Assembly (NCBI GenBank): GCA_964576365.1
Contig: CAZNUT010000013.1
Location: forward strand, 1-28,980
From: CAZMJG01 sp964576365
GTDB lineage: Bacteria; Patescibacteriota; Microgenomatia; UBA1406; GWC2-37-13
Direction: 5' to 3'
Length of the DNA stretch: 28,980 nt
Part shown: positions 22,577-28,980 of the stretch, one piece after another
Layout of the letters: each line of letters starts with the position of its first letter
Numbering within the stretch: the first letter of the stretch is position 1
Program-made: the position numbers and the translations under genes
The notes under the pieces: model-generated
The model's input: only the letters and a program-made list of their open reading frames with translations
Told to the model about the DNA's origin: nothing
Databases searched by the model: none

Positions 22577-24712
22577 TTATCTCTGCTCTTCTGTGTGTTC
22601 GCTTTTAAATACTTCATTTTCCGGAACAGTGAGTAGCTGTAAGTTGATCCTGCCTTGGGGATCAATTTCATATACCTTGACATGCACCTTCTGGCCAATC
22701 TGCACACGATCTTCTGGTCTTCGGACAAAACCGCCGCCCATCTTTGAAACATGGATGAGACCTTCTTTACCTGGAAGAATCTCGACAAATGCTCCAAACG
22801 GCAACATACGCTTCACTTCTCCGCTGAATGTTTCACCAGCCTGAATGGTACGAGTCATGTTTCCGATAGCTTTGGCAGCTTCATCCACTTTGGCTTTATC
22901 TAGACCGGTGACAGTCACTTCACCTTCTTCACTGATATCAATTTCACACTCATATCGAGCGCTCAACGAACGGATCATCTTTCCTCCTGGACCGATAACC
23001 TCTCCAATTTTATCTTTTGGAATAGCGACCTGAGCCACTTTTGGAGCGAATTTGGACACATGAGAACGTGATTCCGGCAATGCATTGAGCATGACTTCAA
23101 GAATAGCTAGACGTGCTTTTTTAGCATCTGCAAGAATCTCGGTGATCATCCTGTCTGTCAATCCTTTATTTTTCACATCAAGCTGGATTGCTGTAATACC
23201 ATCTTTTGTACCCGTCACTTTGAAATCCATTTCACCGCAGAAATCCTCGATACCCATGATGTCTGTCAGGACAACATAATCATCATCACTGTTTGTCATG
23301 ATACCCATGGCAATACCCGCTACTGGCGCCTTGATAGGCACGCCTGCATCCATCAACGCAAGTGTTGATCCGCAGGTCGAAGCCATAGATGTAGATCCAT
23401 TTGATGTCATCACTTCTGACACAACACGAATGGTGTAAGGAAATTCTGACTCAGAAGGCAATACAGGCTCAAGAGCTTTCTCAGCAAGTGCTCCATGGCC
23501 GATCTCCCGACGTGACACAGCACCTATTCTTCCCGTTTCTCCGACAGAATATGGGGGGAAATAATAATGATGAATATATCTTTTCGCTTCCTGACCTTCA
23601 GGACCCTCGATAAGCTGCTCAAGACTTGGGGAACCCAAGGTAGCAATAGAAACGACCTGAGTATCTCCTCTTTGAAAATGTCCTGTTCCGTGAGTACGAG
23701 GAAGAACTGCCACTTCAGCAGACAAAGCCCGAATATCGCCAGGCTTTCTTCCGTCTACACGAACTCTTGTTTTTAATGTATTTTCTTTAATCTGCTTTTT
23801 AGCAAGGTAATCAATTGCACTAGCAATAGCTTTTTTATCATATCCCTCACCAAGCTTTTCAGCCACAAGAGAGATAAGCTTGCCAAGAGAGTCTGTTTCA
23901 CCAAACTCTTTTGAAGCTTTTTCAGCCAATACTTTTTCAAATTCACCATGAAAATCTGATTTGACGACTGAAGTGATTTTTTCATCAACTGGCGAATCGC
24001 TTGCAACTTCTTTTGGCTGGCCGATTTCGGCACGAAGACCTTCGATGAAATCGATGATTTTGCTATTTTCTTCGCGCATGCGTCGCAAACCTTCTTCCAC
24101 AATAGACTCTTCAACCTGCTCTGCTTTTGTCTCAATCATGAGCACCTTTTCTTTGGAGGTTGAGGCCACCAGATCTAATATGCAGTATTTTTCCTCTTTT
24201 TCATCAGGGTTGATGATAAAAGTACCGCCGTTTTCTGCAGATTTCACATACCCCATTCTCATAGTGCTGATAGGACCATCCCATGGGATAGAAGATACAT
24301 GTAATGCTGCTGACGTAGCAATAGCAGCTACAATTTCGGGGGGATTGATGTTGTCGACTGATAAAAGTGTGATGACTATCTGCACATCTCGTTTATATCC
24401 TTTTGGGAAAAGAGGACGGATGGACCGATCGATCAAACGACCTTTCAGAATAGCCTCATCAGATGGACGACCCTCTCGTTTGACCCATTGAGAACCTTTG
24501 ATGATACCACCTGCATACAATTTTTCTACATATTCTACTTGGAGTGGAAAATAATCAAGATCATCGCGTACCTTGCCTGCCGTGATGGCAACAAGAACAC
24601 AGGTGTCTCCCAAACGTGCAAAGACTGAACTGGTAGCAGCAAGGGCAAATCTCCCAAACTGGAGCGTAAGGTTTTGACCATCAATTGAGATGGATCTTTC
24701 TAGTTGTTTCAT
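22577..24712 (-). CDS. pnp: Polyribonucleotide nucleotidyltransferase (PNPase)
   Basis: 711 residues, normal length. Two RNase PH domains are visible (first about 5-140 with FPLQVEYVEKLYAGG and KREGRPSDEAILKGRLIDRSIRPLF in its motifs; second about 320-540 with RTHGTGHFQRGDTQ and the catalytic MGIEDFCGEMDFKV), linked by the helical domain, then a KH domain (KIGEVIGPGGKMIRSL) and an S1 domain (FSGEVKRMLPFGAFVEILPGKEGLIHVSKM). The enzyme degrades RNA 3' to 5' with phosphate. It follows rpsO on the same strand, the order known from many bacteria, and the spacer holds a long palindrome. The start has no Shine-Dalgarno, only AT-rich sequence. Confidence 0.97.
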   Translation of the reverse strand: MKQLERSISIDGQNLTLQFGRFALAATSSVFARLGDTCVLVAITAGKVRDDLDYFPLQVEYVEKLYAGGIIKGSQWVKREGRPSDEAILKGRLIDRSIRPLFPKGYKRDVQIVITLLSVDNINPPEIVAAIATSAALHVSSIPWDGPISTMRMGYVKSAENGGTFIINPDEKEEKYCILDLVASTSKEKVLMIETKAEQVEESIVEEGLRRMREENSKIIDFIEGLRAEIGQPKEVASDSPVDEKITSVVKSDFHGEFEKVLAEKASKEFGETDSLGKLISLVAEKLGEGYDKKAIASAIDYLAKKQIKENTLKTRVRVDGRKPGDIRALSAEVAVLPRTHGTGHFQRGDTQVVSIATLGSPSLEQLIEGPEGQEAKRYIHHYYFPPYSVGETGRIGAVSRREIGHGALAEKALEPVLPSESEFPYTIRVVSEVMTSNGSTSMASTCGSTLALMDAGVPIKAPVAGIAMGIMTNSDDDYVVLTDIMGIEDFCGEMDFKVTGTKDGITAIQLDVKNKGLTDRMITEILADAKKARLAILEVMLNALPESRSHVSKFAPKVAQVAIPKDKIGEVIGPGGKMIRSLSARYECEIDISEEGEVTVTGLDKAKVDEAAKAIGNMTRTIQAGETFSGEVKRMLPFGAFVEILPGKEGLIHVSKMGGGFVRRPEDRVQIGQKVHVKVYEIDPQGRINLQLLTVPENEVFKSEHTEEQR

Positions 24713-24779
24713 ACAAAATAAATAAAATAATGTGAGGAATATGACCTGGAAATAAGAAGATTCTTTCCTGCAGATACCT

Positions 24780-24837
24780 CTGTAACGCCTAAAGAAGAAT
24801 GAATAATATATTACTTACTCTTCACTATACGTTACAG
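24780..24837 (-). promoter_or_regulatory. 58-nt palindrome in the rpsO-pnp spacer, putative pnp leader hairpin
   Basis: Two adjacent 29-nt arms (24780-24808 and 24809-24837) are inverted copies with 22 identical positions, including perfect ends CTGTAACG/CGTTACAG. Read as RNA from the minus strand, four of the seven differences become G-U wobbles, giving 26 of 29 pairs; the plus-strand RNA would have only 23. It begins 50 nt after the rpsO stop and ends 67 nt before the pnp ATG. There is no T tract, so it is not an intrinsic terminator. By analogy with Escherichia coli, it may be an RNase III/PNPase autoregulation site. Confidence 0.6.
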
Positions 24838-24887
24838 AAAGAGAGAATCGTATTGTTGCCAGATAATGTCCTCTGATAATAACTGAT

Positions 24888-25277
24888 TTACTTTTTGAGT
24901 TGTACTTTTTTCAAAAGTTCTTTATATCGCGCTTCGTCTAATTTTTGAAGATAATTCAAGATTCTACGACGCTTCGCAATTACCTTCAATAATCCTCGAC
25001 GCGAATGATTGTCTTTTTTGTTTATGTCAAGATGACTGGTAAGACGAGTAATTTTGAATGAAAGCAAAGCTACCTGCACTTCTGGAGAACCTGTATCACC
25101 TTGTTTCTGAGCAAATTGTTCGATAATTTGCTGTTTATTTTCAAGATTTACAGCAACTTGTGCAGCATCTCCTGTTTTTTTAACAGCTTTAGCGGCTTTT
25201 TTTGGAGCCTCTTTAACTGCTTTTTTAACAGTCTTTGCGGGGGTTTTGGTTTTTTTTGCGTCTTTTTTTACTGCCAT
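24888..25277 (-). CDS. rpsO: 30S ribosomal protein S15 with Lys/Ala-rich N-terminal extension
   Basis: 129 residues from the ATG at 25277, chosen because the promoter lies immediately upstream and because MAVKKDAKK begins the basic extension. The S15 core (about 41-129) is clear: QKQGDTGSPEVQVALLS, RLTSHLDINKKDNHSRRGLL and ILNYLQKLDEARYKELL. S15 binds the central domain of 16S rRNA. Residues 1-37 form a Lys/Ala/Pro-rich tail not found in Escherichia coli S15 (89 residues); such tails occur on ribosomal proteins of some lineages and probably contact RNA. Upstream of pnp, divergent from a small membrane-protein gene. Confidence 0.95.
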   Translation of the reverse strand: MAVKKDAKKTKTPAKTVKKAVKEAPKKAAKAVKKTGDAAQVAVNLENKQQIIEQFAQKQGDTGSPEVQVALLSFKITRLTSHLDINKKDNHSRRGLLKVIAKRRRILNYLQKLDEARYKELLKKVQLKK

Positions 25278-25295
25278 GATGTGAAAGATTATAAT
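25267..25295 (+). promoter_or_regulatory. Divergent promoter for the 109-residue gene / metG / PBP1A unit
   Basis: TTTACT (25267-25272), 17 bp, then TATAAT (25290-25295). The -10 overlaps the opposite rpsO -10 in the 8-bp palindrome ATTATAAT (25288-25295). Transcription would start near 25302, 22 nt before the ATG at 25324. Confidence 0.55.
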
Positions 25296-25316
25296 AAATG
25301 AAAAGCCAAGTTGCAA
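25288..25316 (-). promoter_or_regulatory. rpsO promoter (-35 TTGCAA, 17 bp, -10 TATAAT)
   Basis: On the minus strand TTGCAA (25316-25311) and a perfect TATAAT (25293-25288) are separated by 17 bp. Transcription would begin about 3-5 nt before the ATG at 25277, an almost leaderless message. It shares its -10 region with a plus-strand promoter. Confidence 0.7.
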
Positions 25317-25323
25317 GCCCACT

Positions 25324-25653
25324 ATGCATTTTAACCGTTTTTTTCGAAAAAGCCCGCTCTCATCGCGTTTTCTCAGTGCAATTATCCTGAGTATGGTTAC
25401 CAGTGCCTACATAGCTGTCATTCGGCCACACCACTGGATCATCATCCTAACAGGAGTAGTGTTAGTTACTTTAACGATATATCATACTACACTTCTGCTT
25501 GTCAAAAAGCACTATGCCCTGCTTGCAGCTATTTGCACAGGTAGCTTTCTCATGATGACTTGGCTTGTTGGCTTTGATATGATCAATACTGTCTTACTTG
25601 TGTCAGTTATAATAACAATATCTTTGTTTGCAAGCACAAAAAATAATTCATGA
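25324..25653 (+). CDS. Small membrane protein, unknown
   Basis: 109 residues. A basic N-terminus (MHFNRFFRKSPLSSR) precedes three or four membrane segments (about 17-33, 37-58, 65-83, 88-104; TSAYIAVIRPHHWIIILTGV and SFLMMTWLVGFDMINTVLLV). No conserved motif recognised. It is the first gene of a plus-strand operon; its TGA overlaps the metG start by 4 nt (ATGA), so translation is probably coupled. The divergent promoter shared with rpsO drives it. Confidence 0.7.
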   Translation: MHFNRFFRKSPLSSRFLSAIILSMVTSAYIAVIRPHHWIIILTGVVLVTLTIYHTTLLLVKKHYALLAAICTGSFLMMTWLVGFDMINTVLLVSVIITISLFASTKNNS

Positions 25654-27080
25654 AAAAAACTGTATATATCACATCTGCGATACCCTATGTCAATGCACAG
25701 CCACATATTGGTCATGCGCAGGAATTTATATACGCTGATGTCTTAAAAAGACATGCAGTTTTATCGGGCAAAGAAGTGCTGTATTTGAGTGGAGCTGACG
25801 AAAATGCTTTAAAAATACTGCAAGCTGCTGAAAAGGCAGGTAAAACCCCCCAGGAATTCACAGACGAACATAACGAAGAATTTTTGCAAGTAGCCCGGAA
25901 ACTGGATGTTCATTTTGATATCTGGCAACGTGGCACTGATCGTGAACATCATTTTCCCTCATCACAAAAACTCTGGGAGCTTTGTGCCAAATCTGGCGAT
26001 ATTTACAAAAAAACATATACAGGACTCTACTGTGTGGGGTGTGAAATGTTTTACACTCTAGACGAACTTAATGAAAATGGAGAATGTATAGAGCATCCCG
26101 GCAAGAAACTTGACCAAGTGTCCGAAGAAAATTATTTTTTTAAACTAAGCAAGTATCAAAGTTTTCTTGAAATCCTGATAGAAACTGACGGACTACACAT
26201 CACTCCTGAAATTCGCAAAAACGAAGCACTTGCCTTTATCAAAAAAGGGCTTGAAGATTTTTCAATATCACGTAGTATCGAGCGAGCTCGTAACTGGGGT
26301 ATACCCGTACCAGGAGATCCCAATCAAATTATGTATGTATGGTTTGACGCGCTGAATATTTATCAAACTGGAGTCGGTTTTGGATGGAATGAACAGGAGT
26401 ATCACAAATGGGCTCCTCAAGACATTATGGTCATTGGAAAAGGCATTACTCGTTTTCATGCTGTATATTGGCCAGCCATTTTAAAATCAGCTGGTCTTTC
26501 ACTCCCGAAAGAACTTTTTATTCATGGATATCTCACAGTTGGAGGACAAAAAATGTCTAAAACACTTGGAAACGTAGTTGACCCTATAGAAGTAATTAAT
26601 ACATATGGTACCGATGCGGTCAGATACTATCTATTGCGTGAAATTCCGCTTGGCTCTGATGGGGACTTTTCGGCAAGTCGTATGCAGCAACTTTATAATG
26701 CCGATCTAGCAAATGAACTTGGCAATTTGATATCCCGTGTCACTACCCTAGCGGCAACAGATGGAATAGTGATATCAAAGTCTATAACACAACGATCAGA
26801 TGAAATATCAAACTTGATCAAAACATACGATTTTTCAAATGCTCTTCAACTGATCTGGAACCGTATCCGACAATTAAATAAAGAATTAAATGATGTGAAA
26901 CCTTGGGAACTCACAGCTGATCAACGTAAAACACACCTCGAAAACTGGTTATTAAAACTACATGTCATCGGATCTGACTTGGCGCCTTTTATGCCTCATA
27001 CATCTCAGTGTATTATGAAGTCAGTAACTGGACCTATCTCAAAAATAACTCCATTATTTCCAAGACTCAAATTAACATGA
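25650..27080 (+). CDS. metG: Methionyl-tRNA synthetase
   Basis: 476 residues, a compact MetRS without the C-terminal tRNA-binding (EMAP) domain. Class I signatures: HIGH at 19-22 (PHIGHA) and KMSKT at 301-305. The zinc knuckle is of the single Thermus-like kind, CVGC followed by CIEH. The N-terminal AIPYVNAQPHIGH and central YVWFDALNIYQTG and HAVYWPAIL motifs are typical. It charges tRNA-Met in the cytosol. ATGA overlaps on both sides join it to the preceding membrane protein and the following PBP. No Shine-Dalgarno. Confidence 0.97.
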   Translation: MKKTVYITSAIPYVNAQPHIGHAQEFIYADVLKRHAVLSGKEVLYLSGADENALKILQAAEKAGKTPQEFTDEHNEEFLQVARKLDVHFDIWQRGTDREHHFPSSQKLWELCAKSGDIYKKTYTGLYCVGCEMFYTLDELNENGECIEHPGKKLDQVSEENYFFKLSKYQSFLEILIETDGLHITPEIRKNEALAFIKKGLEDFSISRSIERARNWGIPVPGDPNQIMYVWFDALNIYQTGVGFGWNEQEYHKWAPQDIMVIGKGITRFHAVYWPAILKSAGLSLPKELFIHGYLTVGGQKMSKTLGNVVDPIEVINTYGTDAVRYYLLREIPLGSDGDFSASRMQQLYNADLANELGNLISRVTTLAATDGIVISKSITQRSDEISNLIKTYDFSNALQLIWNRIRQLNKELNDVKPWELTADQRKTHLENWLLKLHVIGSDLAPFMPHTSQCIMKSVTGPISKITPLFPRLKLT

Positions 27081-28980
27081 AAAAACACTATCACAAAGTC
27101 AAACACCATGTCCTTTCAGCGATGGGCATCTTGACTTCAGGAATCATTATTGGGGCTTTCATTTTTATATATTTTTTCATCTTAAAAGATCTCCCATCAC
27201 CATATTCCTTAAAAGATTACAAGGCAGTTCCCCTTGCAACTCATATTCATGACCGCAACGGAAAACTGCTCTATGAGGTTTTTCGTGAACAAAACAGAAC
27301 TCCAGTCAAACTCAATAATCTGCCCAAATATATTGCGCAGGCAACTATCGCAATAGAAGATAAAGATTTTTATCATCATGGTGGTATCTCGATCGTCTCA
27401 GGCGTATTGCGAGCCATCAAAGATTCGCTCCAAACAAAACAGGTACAAGGTGGATCTACCCTGACACAACAACTTGTCAAAGGTGCTCTTTTATCTCCAG
27501 AACGAACCCTTCGAAGAAAAGTACGAGAAATGATTTTAGCTTTATGGGTAGAGCGTATATATACAAAAGATGAAATTCTTGAAATGTATCTGAATCAAGT
27601 CCCCTACGGCGGCTCGGCGTATGGCATAGAACAAGCTTCGCTTACTTACTTTGGCAAATCAGCTCAAAAACTCACTTTAGATGAAGCTGCTTTTCTAGCA
27701 GGCCTTCCTCAGGCACCCACTCTGTATTCTCCATATACTAATCCTGATCTTGCCCAAAAAAGAAGAAATACTGTGCTTCAGCATATGTATGAACTTGAAT
27801 ATATTAGTAAAAATCAATTACAGATCGCCCAAAAAGCAAAAATAGAAGTCAATCCACCGCAGGTGACGATCCGAGCACCACATTTTGTATTTGAAGTAAA
27901 AAAGCTGCTTGAAACAGAGTATGGCTTAAATCAATTGGAAGAAGGTGGCCTCAAAGTAACGACTACTCTTGATCTCGATGTACAAAAAGAGGCCGAACGT
28001 ATCCTTCGTGAAGAAATTGATGATCTCACCTATCTCAATGTCTCAAACGGTGCAGTACTCGTGACCCGCCCTCCAACTGGAGAAATACTAGCGATGGTAG
28101 GATCTGTTGACTACTTTGCGTCGGGTTCTGGTGCATTTAATGTGGCTACAGCTCCTACCCGTCAACCAGGAAGTTCGATAAAACCCATCAACTATGCGGT
28201 GGGAATAGATCGTAAACTCGTGACAGCTTCGTCAGTTTTTTTGGATGTCCCGACCTGTTTTGACAATCCAGGTCAGGCAAAAAAATACTGCCCGAAAAAC
28301 TATGATGGTACATTTCATGGCTTAGTCCAACTCAGACAGGCACTTGCAAATTCATACAACATACCCGCTGTCAAAATGCTTGCGATCAACGGCGTCGAAA
28401 ATTTTGTCGCTTCTTCTTCGGCGTTTATGATATCAAGCTTCACAGACTCGAGCAAATATGGTCTTTCTCTTACGCTGGGGGGTGGCGAAGTACCCATGAC
28501 TGAGATGGCGCAGGCATATTCGGCTCTTGCAAATCGAGGAAGACCTCGCAAACTTAATTATGTATTGAAAGTGGAGGATCGTAATGGAAATGTATTGTAT
28601 GAATTTAAAGATCCCAATTTTCGCAAAAACACCAAGCAGCCGCTTCCATTACCCAATTACCTTTCGATGACAGGTAAACAGGCCATTTCAGAAGAGACTG
28701 CATTTATCATTTCCCACATTTTGCAGGATAACAGTGCACGCTCACTTGCATTTGGCGCCAATTCAGAACTTGTTGTTCCTGGCAAATCTGTATCTGTCAA
28801 AACGGGAACTACAGACGATTTACGCGATAACTGGACAATCGGATATACTCCAAACTTTTTAGTTGCTGTCTGGGTAGGAAATAACGATTTTACCCCTATG
28901 AATCAGGGAGTCGCCTCAGGACTGACGGGAGCATCTCCTGTATGGAATGGCGTCATGCGTTATCTCCTGAAAAATCAGCC
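27077..28980 (+). CDS. Class A penicillin-binding protein (PBP1A-type), 3' end outside the window
   Basis: At least 634 residues, open to the window end. Short basic N-terminus, one membrane segment (about 15-37), then the GT51 glycosyltransferase domain with the catalytic Glu94 in EDKDFYHH, QGGSTLTQQLVK (124-135) and RKVREMILALWVE, and the transpeptidase domain with SxxK at Ser366-Lys369 (QPGSSIKP), SYN in LANSYNIPA and KTGT at 575-578. It polymerises lipid II and crosslinks the product outside the membrane. The ATG overlaps the metG stop (ATGA). A small stretch with two Cys (TCFDNPGQAKKYCP) lies between the SxxK and SxN motifs, as in other PBP1A proteins. Confidence 0.93.
   Translation, partial: MKKHYHKVKHHVLSAMGILTSGIIIGAFIFIYFFILKDLPSPYSLKDYKAVPLATHIHDRNGKLLYEVFREQNRTPVKLNNLPKYIAQATIAIEDKDFYHHGGISIVSGVLRAIKDSLQTKQVQGGSTLTQQLVKGALLSPERTLRRKVREMILALWVERIYTKDEILEMYLNQVPYGGSAYGIEQASLTYFGKSAQKLTLDEAAFLAGLPQAPTLYSPYTNPDLAQKRRNTVLQHMYELEYISKNQLQIAQKAKIEVNPPQVTIRAPHFVFEVKKLLETEYGLNQLEEGGLKVTTTLDLDVQKEAERILREEIDDLTYLNVSNGAVLVTRPPTGEILAMVGSVDYFASGSGAFNVATAPTRQPGSSIKPINYAVGIDRKLVTASSVFLDVPTCFDNPGQAKKYCPKNYDGTFHGLVQLRQALANSYNIPAVKMLAINGVENFVASSSAFMISSFTDSSKYGLSLTLGGGEVPMTEMAQAYSALANRGRPRKLNYVLKVEDRNGNVLYEFKDPNFRKNTKQPLPLPNYLSMTGKQAISEETAFIISHILQDNSARSLAFGANSELVVPGKSVSVKTGTTDDLRDNWTIGYTPNFLVAVWVGNNDFTPMNQGVASGLTGASPVWNGVMRYLLKNQ

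Noticed and set aside
22528..24135. Out-of-frame open frames over pnp (for example 22528-22797 and 23773-24135 on the minus strand, 23961-24491 on the plus strand)
   Set aside because: They lie within pnp, whose domains are continuous over the whole length; the peptides are shadows.
28315..28551. Minus-strand open frame of 78 codons over the class A PBP gene
   Set aside because: The plus-strand frame contains the PBP transpeptidase motifs without interruption; the antisense frame has none.
1..28980. Alternative genetic code with TGA as glycine (SR1/Gracilibacteria)
   Set aside because: TGA ends mltG, metG, the two genes at 17-307 and 342-680 and the 109-residue gene at the expected protein ends, and no conserved domain is interrupted by in-frame TGA.
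1..28980. tRNA, rRNA or CRISPR array
   Set aside because: No cloverleaf with a GTTCRA arm, no rRNA-like stretch and no regularly spaced direct repeats were found by eye on either strand.

Overview
The window looks like a chromosomal segment of a Candidate Phyla Radiation (Patescibacteria) bacterium, probably of the Microgenomates side. This rests on the AT-rich and tightly packed layout, the trimmed versions of core enzymes (a MurE without its N-terminal domain, a 476-residue MetRS), the near absence of Shine-Dalgarno sequences, and an archaeal-type AMP phosphorylase homologue. TGA ends several clear genes (mltG, metG), so the TGA-to-glycine code of SR1/Gracilibacteria does not apply. The lineage is inferred from style, not from a marker search. 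I saw no tRNA, rRNA or CRISPR array.

Left part (1-8501): two small tandem paralogues with a twin-arginine-like motif, then a bifunctional sugar-1-phosphate nucleotidyltransferase/acyltransferase of GlmU type. On the minus strand follows the peptidoglycan precursor block murE > pgeF > murC > murB, then murA with its own promoter, then a small unknown gene with the only strong Shine-Dalgarno seen. Between murE and pgeF lies a 184-bp element with 24-bp terminal inverted repeats. The conserved N-terminus of pgeF runs up to the edge of this element without any ATG, GTG or TTG.

Middle (8502-14554): a secreted trypsin-like protease and a membrane-anchored SdrD_B/Cna-B-like protein, on the plus strand, sit inside what is otherwise a division and cell-wall (dcw) cluster. 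Next is the classical mraZ > rsmH > ftsL > ftsI operon on the minus strand, with overlapping genes.

Right part (14746-28980): murJ overlapping an AMP-phosphorylase-like gene, then mltG, all on the plus strand. A minus-strand run follows: rpsO > pnp > small Cys-rich gene > ftsK > 108-residue gene > membrane-anchored alpha/beta hydrolase. Divergent from rpsO is a plus-strand operon of a small membrane protein, metG and a class A penicillin-binding protein cut by the window end. Together the genes cover UDP-MurNAc-peptide synthesis (MurA, B, C, E), lipid II flipping (MurJ), polymerisation and crosslinking (PBP1A, FtsI), glycan termination (MltG) and chromosome translocation at the septum (FtsK).

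The most notable non-coding signals are a 58-nt palindrome in the rpsO-pnp spacer whose wobble pairs favour RNA folding on the transcribed strand, an overlapping symmetric promoter between rpsO and its divergent neighbour, and several -10 boxes placed 5-8 nt before the ATG, which imply leaderless mRNAs.
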